From Sycon ciliatum (Eukaryota; Porifera; Calcarea; Leucosolenida; Sycettidae), in the NCBI RefSeq assembly GCF_964019385.1, contig NC_088647.1, positions 9,170,048-9,234,047 of the forward strand: a DNA stretch of 64,000 bases, given 5' to 3'. The notes under the pieces were generated by a model. That model worked only from the letters and a program-made list of their open reading frames with translations. It did not search any database and was not told the DNA's origin. Of the stretch, positions 1-29,800 are shown one piece after another (the first letter of the stretch is position 1; every line of letters begins with the position of its first letter). Both the position numbers and the translations under genes were made by a program.

Positions 1-1721
<1,721 letters not shown>

Positions 1722-1856
1722 GATGATATTGCGGTGCAATCCTCGGGTGAGACGGTCCGTGACGTGCTTCAAAAGAAGCACCCTGCCTGTGCATCCAGCC
1801 CGAGGGAATATTGTTGGACTGAACCTGTGTCTTCCCTAACCAGATCTCCTAACCAG

Positions 1857-4142
1857 ATGTTTGCAACTGGGTCAGGGGGTCCATCGGGACTGGATGTCGC
1901 TGCCTGGCAGAGAATGCTCACTGTGTTCAAGGGAGCATCGGCGAACCTTGCATCGGCGTTGGCTGCCGCAGCGAAGCGACTCTGCAGGAGGTTGTCGATC
2001 CTCAGATTCTGTCAGCGTTCGTGGCAGCTCGCCTTGTTCCCTTGGAGAAGTCTGCTGGTGATGCTGCTGGCGCTACTTCCAGTATAGGTGTGAGACCGAT
2101 AGCTGTTGGTGAAGTACACCGCCGTATTATCGCTAAAGCTATATTGGACTGCGTCTCCACTGATGTTGTTGCGGCTGTAGCCCCATTTCAGGTTTGTGTG
2201 GGCATGCCATCTGCGTGTGAGGCTGCGGTCCTTGCTGTGCAGAGCCAGTATTTGGATCCGGAAACAGAGGCCATTTTGTTCATAGATGCGTCTAATGCAT
2301 TTAATGCTGTTAACAGACAGGCAGCGCTTCATAACGTTCCTCGGGTGTGTCCTGCCGTATCCACAATCTTCCAAAACACATATGGCGCTCCAATATCGTT
2401 GTTTCTGCCGGGTGGTGACAGGATCTTGTCTCGAGAGGGTACTTGCCAGGGCGATCCTTTGGCCATGGCACTGTTTGCGCTGGCTATTAGCCCTATGATC
2501 AGACGCCTGTCAAGTGACCACCCATCTATTGGCCAGTGCTGGTATGCGGATGACGGCGAGGCTGGTGGAAGGATGATGGACGTGCACAAGTTTTGGTTGG
2601 CTTTGTCTGACATTGGACCGGAGTATGGTTATTTCCCCAATGCCTCAAAGACGACACTCCTTGTCAAGCCGGATTTTGAGCGGGCGGCCGTTGACATGTT
2701 CGATGCCACTGGTATTGCAATACGAACCGGTGGAGCGAGGTACCTGGGAGGTGCTGTTGGCCAGTCGACGTTCATTGCCGATAATCTCGATAGCCACATT
2801 GCGAGTTGGGTGCGGGAGATGAGCCTCTTGGCTGACATCTCGCTTACACAGCCCCACGCCGCATATTCCGCATTTGTCCGTGGTATGAAGAGCAAGTGGA
2901 ATTATCACATCCGAAGTCATCCAGGGTCGGCTTCTTCGTACAGACCACTGGATGATGTCATAAATAATAAATATATCCCTACCTTAACTGGCCGGACGGA
3001 GGTTTCTGATTCGGAGCGGAAGCTGCTGGCATTACCAGTGCGATATGGTGGCCTCGCTATTCCTGTGGTGTCGGAGGACGCAGAGGTGCAGCGCCGGATA
3101 AGTGAAGTTGTCACTGGGCCTCGCTATTCCTGTGGTGTCGGAGGACGCAGAGGTGCAGCGCCGGATAAGTGAAGTTGTCACTGGGCCCGTCGTGCGAATG
3201 CTGCGGTCGGGGTCCAATGAGTTGACGCCGGCTCGGGTTGTTTCCGACACCAGCGTTCTCCGGAGACATCAAAACAATCAACGTGCTGATATGCATAGGA
3301 CCCAGCTGTCAGAGCTGGCCCCTGCCCTAAGTGGCCCTCAGCGTGTTCTGCTGGAAACCTCCAGAGATGCCGGTGTGGGAAGTTGGCTTACGGCGGAGCC
3401 GCTTGCCTCCTGTGGATTCGTCTTGAACAAGTCCGACTTTCGTGATGCAGTGGCAATTCGTTACGGCTGGCCACTTGATGAATTACCATCATCCTGCGTA
3501 TGTGGAGCGGCCATGACGCTTGATCACGCTGCAGTATGTCCAACAGGGGGCTACCCAAGTCTACGCCATAATGAGATCCGGGACCTGTTGGCGGAGGTGT
3601 TTTCGGCTGTCATTTCTGATGTAAGGATAGAGCCTACGTTGCTGCCTTTGACTGGTGAGTCATTGGATTGTGCCACTGCCAATCGTTCTCCTGAGGCTCG
3701 TTTGGACATTTGTGCAAGGGGCTTCTGGTCTCGACAGCAAGATGCATTTTTTGATGTGAGGGTCACCCACCCCTCGGCGTCCTTGCTGTCGAGATCGGAT
3801 GTACTTGCCCAGTTGTCTCGTAACGAAGCACAGAAGAAACGGGCCTATCTACAACGTGTGATTGATGTTGATGTTGAGCGAGGCACCTTCACACCTTTGG
3901 TTTTCGCGACCAATGGTATGTGCGCTTCCGAATGTTCCCGTGCTCTAAAGAACATTGTTCAGCTCATTGTCGAGAAGCAGCCAGAGCTTAGTTATGCAAT
4001 AGTAATGTCGCATTTGCGCTGCAGGATCTCTTTTACTTTGCTCCGCTGGCTGATTACTTGCTTTCGTGGGTGCAGAGCTTCATACTGCCGAAAGCGTGTA
4101 GCAATTTCATTCCTGGACCAATGCCGTTTGCTCCAGTTGTGA
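1857..4142 (+). pseudogene. Reverse transcriptase / restriction-like endonuclease ORF, frameshifted
   Basis: The RT N-terminal part (GPSGLDVAAWQRML) reads in one frame to about 1975. The core (2021-3172) reads in another: motif A LFIDASNAFN near 2270-2300, CQGDPLA near 2444-2465, and catalytic WYADD near 2540-2554. A 67-bp tandem duplication (3054-3187) shifts the frame again. The C-terminal part runs to the stop at 4140-4142. It has a zinc knuckle CVCGAAMTLDHAAVC (3495-3539, spacing C-x1-C-x7-H-x4-C), then conserved GGYPSLRHNEIRD, and ARLDICARGFW...FFDVRV ending near 3764. That tail resembles the PD-(D/E)xK restriction-like endonuclease of R2/Dong-type elements, with D-x-R in place of the usual D/E-x-K. 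No apurinic endonuclease is seen. With two frame breaks this copy is unlikely to be active. Confidence 0.85.
3054..3187 (+). repeat. Perfect 67-bp tandem duplication inside the RT gene
   Basis: Positions 3054-3120 are repeated exactly at 3121-3187. Because 67 is not a multiple of 3, the upstream RT frame ends at a stop at 3170-3172, while the C-terminal frame is intact after the second copy. The lack of divergence means a very recent event or an assembly artefact. Confidence 0.95.
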
Positions 4143-4351
4143 GTGGGAATATAATTATAAGGTCCTCCATGTGCTGTGCACGGAAGCCTTCGGTTAATTT
4201 CAATATCTTCCTTTTTGGCCGGCTTTCCAAGTTGCGCTATTGTGAATAGTGATCTGCTTTGATAGTAGTGACTGCTAATATTTGCCCGGATTTGACTCGA
4301 GTTTGGATTTTTTCTTCAATCATCTTTCCGATCACATTATCATGGATTTTC

Positions 4352-4357
4352 AATAAA
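4352..4357 (+). terminator. AATAAA polyadenylation signal at 3' end of element A
   Basis: Canonical AATAAA located 8 bp before the junction with the (ACT)n array. The body ends at the expected cleavage distance, with target repeat instead of a poly-A tail. Confidence 0.6.
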
Positions 4358-4365
4358 GTTCTTTG

Positions 4366-9363
<4,998 letters not shown>

Positions 9364-11264
9364 AACAGCCTCTTTTACGGGCAAAATAAACACAATGAAT
9401 ATTTTTTCCCAAGTGTTCCAAAAACTTCAACTCAAAGTTCTAGAAAGAAAAGAAAAAAACGAAAAAACACGCAAAAAAACAGCATAATAATGTATACCTA
9501 CTTAGGTAAACAGCAGCAAGTTCAACTTCAAGTCAATATTCCAGTCACTGTTACCGCTCGTGCACGCTAAGCCGGTACCCGGGCCTCCACCACTGCCAGT
9601 GCAGCAGAGGTATCACCCACAGCCAAGGCAGGCTGGCTAGAGAGCCTTCTGCACCCACGGAGGCACATGATGCAGGACCGCAAGAGGGAAAAAGCGATCC
9701 TGCACCTGACGAAAGCCATCACATGAGAATACTGCTCCCCTCTTTTCGCCGCCAACAGAGAGGCCACTCGTTTGTAGAGGGCCGTTGCTGCCTTGCCCAT
9801 GCCTCCACTCGCAGACATCACAGCCGGAACAAAAGTGGCATGCTCCACTTGTCTCACTCTCTCTTCGTAGTGCCTTCGTTTCTCTCTTTCATGTCGATGA
9901 TACACAGTGGTACGTGGTGCAGACTGATTTGAGCGAGCATAAGGATTAAAAACCCGGACATCAATAAGGGTTCGCTCAAATCGACTGCCCCACAAACCAC
10001 TGGCAGCGACATCAAGGCGTGCATGATCCTCCACGTTGGCCGTTCGGTATTGCAATCGCTCACCGGTCAGTGGCTGCAGCGTAGGCTCCGTGGACACATT
10101 GCTACAGACTTGGTGTAGGAGCTGTGCGGTAGTGTCACGAATGGCATTGTGTCGTATGGTGGGAAATCCTCCATGAGGACAGGATAGTGAGTGAGAAACG
10201 CTCACCTCTTGGCCACATGAACAATGAGTCGGTATTCTCGCCGGCGTCCATCCATAGCGGAGACACAGGCCGTCCCAGAACTCCTGCTTCGTGAGGCTGA
10301 AACCGTACTTCTTCAGCGGACGACATGTTAACCAGCTAGATGAACCCTTCTCTCTAGCGATATCGATGACATTACGCAGACTCGCGGATGCATTCTGGAC
10401 CACCTCCTCCATTGCCGCTGCCTGCGCTTGACGGGACTCTGCCTTGACTTCTGCCTTCATCTTGCGCATCTTAGTTACGCAATCGTCAAGTGCAGTGTCA
10501 CCAGACAGAATCCTGCTGGCGAGAGACTCGGTAATGCGAACTGACGAGTTGTATTGCCCACACAAGGACATAGGGCTCGTGATACCCAAGCCGCCCAAAC
10601 GACACGGGAGAGCGAACACGCGCCGGAGATCCCCACCAGGAGGTGAGCGGCAGGTCAACGCTGGAATCAGTTTAGTTCTAATGGCACCTTCAAGTGGCTC
10701 CAGCAGGTGCTCGGGGATGTCCATGGTTCTGCATAGAAAGGTCCATTTCCCTCTCAGTCCTGATACAAATGCTGAGTAGGCTGCCTGGGGCTGAGTCTGT
10801 GCAATAGTTGCCAGCCGATTGACCTCTTGCACCCAGGTCTCTACCTTTCGTTGAATATAGGTCTCCTTGTAAGCCTCAGTGCCCACTGCAGCACCGAGGT
10901 AGCGTACTCCCTCAGTCGTGATAGCTACTCCGGTGTCTTTGAAGAGATCCCTCGCCTCAACAAGGCAATGTTCCTTCACCACAAGAACAGACTTAGCTGG
11001 GTTCACAACGTAGCCGTATGCCGGTCCCTGCACCGTCAGGACATCCCACCACTGACGTACCCGATTCAAACGGCCCGCTGCAGAGGGATCATCTGCGAAC
11101 CAGGACTGCACTGTCTCCTCGCCAGCTGCTGCACGGATCAGGGGTAGCATGCCCAACGCATACATATGCATGGCGAGTGGATCACCCTGCGTCGTGCCTT
11201 CTTCTGAAAGAATGCACTCACCATCGATGTATAGATGCGCAGGTTCCCTGTACGTATTGATCAA
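9364..11264 (-). mobile_element. Non-LTR retrotransposon body B, embedded in (ACT)n
   Basis: A 1.9-kb body on the - strand between arrays, 5'-truncated inside the RT domain at 11264. Its ~200-bp 3' UTR (9364-9566) is T-rich in the sense direction and ends with TTTGCCCGTAAAAGAGGC before GTAGTAGTA. In its own reading direction the 3' flank is therefore (GTA)n, whereas element A has (ACT)n. The two insertions lie in opposite orientations in the same repeat tract. Confidence 0.85.
9567..11264 (-). CDS. Reverse transcriptase / restriction-like endonuclease, 5'-truncated
   Basis: One open frame of about 565 codons without internal breaks, stop at 9567-9569. It enters the RT domain just upstream of motif B (EGTTQGDPLAM). 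The catalytic motif follows as WFADD (near 11086-11103), then YLGAAVGT, QPQAAYSAF and GGLGI of the thumb region. The C-terminal part has the knuckle CSCGQEVSVSHSLSC (about 10179-10223), GGFPTIRHNAIRD, and ARLDVAASGLW...TLIDVRV, matching element A along its length. The motif A aspartate lies in the missing 5' part, so this copy cannot make a functional RT. It has no start codon of its own. Upstream the frame runs on into the repeat as poly-Val, which is not meaningful. Confidence 0.9.
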   Translation of the reverse strand: MINTYREPAHLYIDGECILSEEGTTQGDPLAMHMYALGMLPLIRAAAGEETVQSWFADDPSAAGRLNRVRQWWDVLTVQGPAYGYVVNPAKSVLVVKEHCLVEARDLFKDTGVAITTEGVRYLGAAVGTEAYKETYIQRKVETWVQEVNRLATIAQTQPQAAYSAFVSGLRGKWTFLCRTMDIPEHLLEPLEGAIRTKLIPALTCRSPPGGDLRRVFALPCRLGGLGITSPMSLCGQYNSSVRITESLASRILSGDTALDDCVTKMRKMKAEVKAESRQAQAAAMEEVVQNASASLRNVIDIAREKGSSSWLTCRPLKKYGFSLTKQEFWDGLCLRYGWTPARIPTHCSCGQEVSVSHSLSCPHGGFPTIRHNAIRDTTAQLLHQVCSNVSTEPTLQPLTGERLQYRTANVEDHARLDVAASGLWGSRFERTLIDVRVFNPYARSNQSAPRTTVYHRHEREKRRHYEERVRQVEHATFVPAVMSASGGMGKAATALYKRVASLLAAKRGEQYSHVMAFVRCRIAFSLLRSCIMCLRGCRRLSSQPALAVGDTSAALAVVEARVPA

Positions 11265-16685
<5,421 letters not shown>

Positions 16686-16885
16686 NNNNNNNNNNNNNNN
16701 NNNNNNNNNNNNNNNNNNNNNNNNNNNNNNNNNNNNNNNNNNNNNNNNNNNNNNNNNNNNNNNNNNNNNNNNNNNNNNNNNNNNNNNNNNNNNNNNNNNN
16801 NNNNNNNNNNNNNNNNNNNNNNNNNNNNNNNNNNNNNNNNNNNNNNNNNNNNNNNNNNNNNNNNNNNNNNNNNNNNNNNNNNNNN
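16686..16885. other. Assembly gap, 200 N
   Basis: Exactly 200 N, so probably a fixed-size scaffold gap. It lies between the repeat island and the KCC gene, whose 3' half is absent from the window. Confidence 0.99.
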
Positions 16886-22996
<6,111 letters not shown>

Positions 22997-23854
22997 ATCA
23001 CAGACTTACTATTACGAGCTACTGCAGCGGGGACATTCTTCCAACCTGCTTGCAGCTTTTCAAGCTCAAGCCTCACTGGGATAGCCTGGAAAGACGAAAC
23101 AGTAACCAGTACCTGTACCAGGTACATCCACAAGAAACACGAACTCTGATTTTTCCCTTTCATCAAAAATAAAACGACCGTCACAAAGTAAAGAGATAAC
23201 GACTCAAGTCACTCAACTCGACTTCTCCCGACACGTACACCATGGTACACGTGCAGTGACGCTGAACCTTCACATGAGTTCGGCGCTACAAAAAAAATTA
23301 ATAGCGCTCATCGCGAGGTTCATGGATCATGGACGCGGACAAAATCTGTTTTCTTGCAGAAAAATTATAAACAAGCGCATAGCCGTCCGAATTTCGGGAA
23401 GATTCATCTTTCCATTGAAATTCGAGTTTTGAAACCGGGAAGCTTACGGCCAAAATCCTCTCATGCTGCTCAGCTCAGTGCTCAGCTCAGTCACAGCGCA
23501 CATACCACATAAATCTACCACGATCTACCGCATCGATTTATCTACCAATCGCTATGTACGATCTCGACCGCCTAGCCTCTGATCTGTTGCAGACTTTTTT
23601 TTGTAAACCCAAGCCGCGATCTTTGAAGAGTAATCACTCCGACACCGTGTAGTGCAGGCGAAGTGTGCCTCTTGCCTTTCAGTGAAATCGTCCTCTATTT
23701 TGTGTCCTCTCGTGGCTTGGCCTGACGTTCCGTGCATACCAGCCGATTGGAGGTATCACAGTCATTGGTTTGGGCAGAGTTTTAGGGAGTAGTCGAGGTG
23801 AAGGGCGTAGTAATTATTGGTTATCGTTCTTGCCGGTGAAGTACTCCTCTCAAG
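22997..23854. promoter_or_regulatory. Divergent promoter region between KCC and septin
   Basis: 858 bp separate the two start codons, which point outward. The interval must hold both 5' UTRs and probably a shared bidirectional promoter. I see no TATA box I would commit to, and no obvious interspersed repeat, which contrasts with the surrounding introns. Confidence 0.6.
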
Positions 23855-26800
23855 ATGGCTGGTGCTGTAAGTTGAAAGACGTTGAGTTGGTCAAAGATTT
23901 CTTGAGTTGTGGGACACCTCCACTGCCGTGGTCTTCTTGCAGGTGAAAGAGATGGAGCATTACGTTGGATTTGCTAATTTGCCGAACCAAGTCTTCCGAA
24001 AATCTGTACAGCGTGGATTTGAATTCACCCTCATGGTTGTCGGTAAGACTTTTCTACCGAACGTTCTCATTCAAATTTCCATTGCCAGTACAGTGTCGTA
24101 CCGTTTGTCAAGGTCGTAGTTTGCCAACGAAAAACGTTCTCGATCATCCTCACGTGTATGCAGATGAGCTGGATGCCATTCGTCTTTCTTCCTTCCACCT
24201 TGCACTGTTGCAGCGATGAATGTACATGTAATTGTTGCTGGCTTGGCCATATCAGCCTTTTGAACATTACAAAACGTTGTATTTTGGTGGTACAAATTGC
24301 ATCATGATCCCAACCGCTTGTGTAATGTGTACGATCTCGAGTTCGTGGGCATGGTAGCTATTTATACAGTGCTACAAAAGTTGATCGACACAAACAGATA
24401 GGACTGATTTATTTCCTCTCACTTGCGAAACGTTTCCATCTTCCTGTTCCGTGGGGTATGCCGCGAAATTTCTCCTGAGAGGCGATGAGCGTCGACTTTT
24501 CCAATGGTCTCTGGAATTTTTGTACCAGATTGTCCAATGCAATGTCGCCACTGTGACACTTGCCTTTGCCAGATCTGGCCAGGCAGTGTCACCGGGCGAT
24601 GGGAAACTTGTTTCCAGCCCGCCCCGAATCGTTTCTCAGCCCTTGATGGATTCCTACTGTGCAATCGCTTGAATTCTTCATTGCTAAATTTGTACTACGT
24701 GGTGCTGAGAAGTGCCTTGATTGTCGCTCGAAATTATAATTTCTGTAAAGAATTTCCACGGTCATTCACTGGTGCACCGTGAACAGTGTGTGTGCTATGC
24801 ATGATCGTACAGGTTACGTAATAATAGACACTTGTCGCTTCCTTCACCATCCCGTCCATTTCGATCGATTATATTTATAGAACAGGACACACTCTTCTGT
24901 GGATTGCTATTTTGCACCATAAATCAGTAAAGCACATAATGAGTTAATATTAGCGCGAAGCAGGCTAGATGCACACCATTCACTTACAGCATCACGTGCA
25001 TGGCTTTGAAAATTAAGAGCATCACTGTGCCTTCCCGTGGCATGCCTGCATGTGGAATGCCCTGTACCGTGCCTCCAGATGAACTGGTGGTCTTACGCAG
25101 TAAAGAATCATCTTTAATCACCACGACCCATTGGAATTCTTGGTTCTTTCCAAATTGTTTGTGTCTTTCCATTTTGCAGCCTTTGGCTCTGTGTCTGTCT
25201 GTCCGTTATTGAAAGCTTGACCATGGCGGTGTAGGTTTTTTTAAACTTTTTTTGTGAATAACCATGCGTGTCTGTGTGCGTGTGCGCGCGCTTTGTCGTC
25301 AACAGGGCAGTCAGGTCTCGGTAAATCCACGCTACTTAACTCGCTATTCCTGTGCAATCTGTACTGCGATGCAGTATATCCACCTGCAGAGAAGAGAACA
25401 CCAAGCACAACAAAGGTAATAGCTAATGCTGCTGCTGTTGTATCTTGTAAATGCACACAGAGCGACTCGCCACTTGTAACTGCATAACTGTCCAGGAGCA
25501 TCGACTTCAGCATGCACATGTAGACAGTGTATTGTTATATCACTAATTACCTTTTTGCCTGAGAAACTCACCTGAAGCCCCTGCAACGTCACTTGATGAT
25601 GTATAATGTGCAGTAAAGGCGGATCGAGCATTATTTTAGGTAAGCCTTGCAGGGAATTGTGGTATGAAGGCTGCAAGGAAGTGCTTGCTACTGCCTTGAT
25701 GGCCCTCAATGGATGATGTGCCAATAAAAAAAACCAGGGGGAGCCTTACTCTCTGGCTGCTGCTGCTGCTTGCTTGCCATAGGTGTGTGTGTGTGTGTCT
25801 GGCTGAAGTAAGGGCAGAGTGTGCTGTCCTGGCTGTGTGCTGGAGGCAATGCTGCAGTGTGGATACATGAGATTTCCCTGCACCCAATGTGCTGCCAGTG
25901 GCAGTGGTGTGATTGCGCTGCTCACCTGGCCTGGTTCACATTGTGCGCGTACTACTGCTACTAGCTCGGAATGTCTGTACTGTTACTCTCCCATGGCCAA
26001 CTGACAGCTGCTGCACAACTTGCTGTAGATCTGCTACATGACTGTAGTATTGTGTGCTTTGAGTTTTGACTTGTACTGGTAGTTGTGCATTCACTGTGAT
26101 GTGTCATGTCGTGCCCTGGCCTGCATGATAGCTTGACAGGCATGTGTCAATATGCACCCTGATACCTCCCTGGTGGCCCATGTTGGCACACACCTCAGAT
26201 ATGTGGTCAGTTGACATCTCCCACGCTACAAGTTGCAATGTGTTGCTGTATGGCATTGTGCATCTGTAGTGATTCGCTGATTGTACAGCCTCCTTGTGAC
26301 TGTATACTGTCTTCTCCCCTGGGTGGACGCATACTTGTTACACGTTTGTGTGTATGCATCTGTATGTGTGGCCGCATCCTTGTATTTGTACAGGCAGCTG
26401 TGAAACTCCACTGCAGCATATCCTCAACTAGTATGCCCTTTTGTGGCCAAAGCTTATGTAGCCAAGTTTGTACAGCCTTTCTTGTTATCACTTCTACGCT
26501 CTCCAGACCATCAGTCCTCCCTCTTTGTGTGCAGCAGGCTATTTCCATGATGTGTGTACTGTCTGCGGTGGTGGGGTTGGCATTTTTCTTGCGTTGAACT
26601 CCTGAGAGAAGAGAGAGACAAATAGAATATGCCTGGTTGTGTTACAAGGTGTTAATTAAAGGTGAGTCCTTTCCTCCTTTTGACACCAGCTTGACAGTCG
26701 ACCCTTTTGTGTGTATATGCGATGTGCGGATATGCCTTTGCACCTGATTAGGTTCAAACATCCAGTGTCGAACTAGCCGAAGGTGGAGTACGCTTGAAGC

Positions 26801-29800
26801 TCACATTAGTGGACACGCCAGGATTCGGCGACAGCGTAGACAACAGCCAATGGTAGGTGCAGATCTAATTTTGTTGAACAGCACATTTGGCATCTTGGAC
26901 ATTCAGTCTCAATCACCACTTAAGAACATGTTCAACAAACTGCTGTCGTTAGTGCTGTGTCCTGCATTATCATTTGTAGGTTTGTGTGTGTTTGGGGCTC
27001 CCTTTGCGTTAACTCGGCCTGTCCACTCTGTTGTGTTTGTATTTAGCACCAAGCCGATTGTAGATCACATTGACCAGCAGTTTGAGGAGTACCTCAACGC
27101 ACAGTCGGAAATCAAGCGTGTCGCCGTGCCCGATCGACGTGTACACGCCTGCCTGTATTTCATTGCGCCCACCGGCCATGGGTGAGTAAACGACGTTTAA
27201 CTACAGTCCTGCTCAATGGAATCCAGTCGCGTCACTCAAGTTTGCGCCTTGCACCATTTCACAGCCCAGCGGTCGCAGGTCTAGGGCTGTGCAACGCCCG
27301 GCGTGTCCTTGAGTCACGCAACTGGATTTCATCGAGCAACACTGTAGATTGCTATTTGCATCTCTGACTGGCTAGATCAGATGTTCTGTAGTTTGTGGAT
27401 TCTTTGGATCGTTGGATATTTACTCTGGTTACCGGTTACCGTGCTGAGGTGATTCTCGGGCTCAGAGGTGTGTTGGGTCACGCTGTGGAGTTGTTTGTAC
27501 TGTGCTTAGCCTTGCTAAACCACCAGCTCATTGCGCATTGACTTAGCCTGTACCCACCAACACCCAGTGCACTCACATGCATTACTCATACCATCCCAAT
27601 TTGGCTATGTGTAATCGGCTAATTGTGTTAGATGATAGTTTAATATTATACCTTTGTCTGCTATATGGCCTTAGACAGGGTAATCCGACCGCTTTGTCTA
27701 GTCAGGGGTTTCCTGTGTAGCTTGGTGCTGTCTATCACTTCTCTTTTGGATAGCAATTCCTTCTCATACAGTGGTGCGTTTATCCTGTATGTCCAGCCTC
27801 AAACCTCTCGACATTGCCGTCATGAAGGAACTCCACAAAAAGGTACATCTAACGTTACACAGTTGCAGCTTGACTTGTGTGCTATGTTTTGTCTTCCCGT
27901 TTCATTCGGTAGTGCTCATGTTATGTCCACTTCTTCACTTGCTGCGCTATGTTGATTGATATTATGTAAGGGTGCTACTACATGTCCGTCGGAGTCGGAA
28001 TCTAACGGATGTGTACTGTGGTCGTTTCTTAGGTCAACATCATCCCGCTGATTGCCAAGTCAGACACGCTAACAACTGAAGAATGTGAAATGTTCAAGAA
28101 GAGGGTGAGTTGTGGTGTATGCTTTCCTCCGGACACATCCTGTTTGGCCATGCTTCCTCCTGTCTTATATCAAGAGTACATAACCCCCAAGAGTGTGCAT
28201 CTCCAGCTGTGGCGTCTGCGACGGCAGAACATCACATCACGTGACAGCCCATACTGCAGTTCTGCCGCCGCAGCACTGCATAGAGGTTGTGCGGGCAGTT
28301 GCACACTTGGGGTAATGTACTCTTGTCTTCTATGTTTCTCTGCTCAGTGTTACTTTGCCGGAGTATGCTTCCTTTCCTGTATGCCTTTTTCTGCACATTG
28401 ATCTTATGTTCGTATTGATTTCTGTGTTGTTTCCAGATCCTAGAAGAGATTGAGCAGAACGAAATCCAGGTGTATTCATTCCCCGCTTCTGGTGAGGATG
28501 AAGAGGATGTCGAACTAAATAAGCAGATGCGGGTAAGTTTGCTGGTACTATTCGTCTCTTTCCTCCTGTCATTCGTGCTCTGGTGGACTGGTTTCTCTAA
28601 AGCTGTCTTTGTTTGCGTAGAGCACAGGCTTGATTCGGTAATTACTAATTGTTTAGTCACTTCATTCCCTCGCCTTGTGAATAATTAGTCATTTATTGTA
28701 AATATATGTTTGTTTGATTGTTTAAACCAAGAGTACTCTTAGTGGTTGCGACTGCGGCGATGATTTGTAAGAAAGGGTATGCTCCCCACACTGGAGCTCG
28801 CGCTATTCCGCCGACTTTACTTGACACTTGACTGACTCACGACTGCCATCCAGAGCACACGAGAAGTCCATCGAACCTTCGACTCGGCAAACCTGCAAGA
28901 AAGCACCACTCCCTGCTCAATACACAGTGTTTCGGGGAATTCACCCCTCATCAGTTGAGCTTGAGTAGGTTGAGGAAGATTGTGCCTGAAGAGCACCACT
29001 TATATAGTGCTCTCCAGGCACAGACATCACCAGGGATACAAACTTACAGAGACGCTCCATTTCCAGCGCGACAAACACCTCGTGAACACCAGATAGCAGT
29101 GTGAGTCAGTGTCGCTCCTGGACGGTGAGACCAGACGTTGAGGACCCTCGGTCATTCGCAACGCTGTCACCTCCAAACCAACTAGTCGCAAGCCCGCGCT
29201 GGGCACAACAGTACGAAGTAGTGGTTGCGACTGCGGCGATGATTTGTAAGAAAGGGTCAAGTAAAGTCGGCGGAATAGCGCGAGCTCCAGTGTGGGGAGC
29301 AAACCCTTTCTTACAAGAGTACTTTTGTAACATTTTGTCCTTCTCCTTTTGTACTTTCGTCTTCATGATACGTTGTGCTCTGCAGGATCGTATGCCATTT
29401 GCAGTAGTCGGTAGCAACACAACTGTCACCGTTGGTGGCAAGAAAGTTCGCGGCCGGAAATACCCATGGGGAGTGATTGATGGTAAGTATCTCTGTCGCT
29501 TTCATAGGCGTGTGTGCTCTGCTCTTATACCCTCTCCGTATCTGCCCATCATTCTGTTTGCCTGATTTCAATCTTAGGCTCTCGAGAAACCTATTGCCTG
29601 TGTAAAGGCAATGAAATGAGCCCTCGTTCAGCAGCAGTTGCATTCCCAGCTCTGCAACCCAGCAACACCCAGAATTAATTTGTTGTTTCGGGTCACCCGA
29701 CCGACCGTCTTTTTTCACCCGACCGCAATTTTTTTTTTAGTGCATGCAAATGTGCACGACCACAAGGTAGACTATGTACACACGCGACCCAAAATATATA

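Larger units (their letters stand above)
1722..4365 (+). mobile_element. Non-LTR retrotransposon body A, embedded in (ACT)n
   Basis: A 2.64-kb body with (ACT)n directly on both sides. From 5' to 3' it holds a truncated N-terminal RT region, RT core, C-terminal domain with zinc knuckle and nuclease-like region, a ~220-bp 3' UTR, an AATAAA at 4352-4357, and then an immediate switch to ACT repeats. It has no LTRs and no poly-A tail. The 5' end lacks any upstream ORF, so it is probably 5'-truncated. A target-site duplication cannot be seen within a repeat. Confidence 0.85.
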
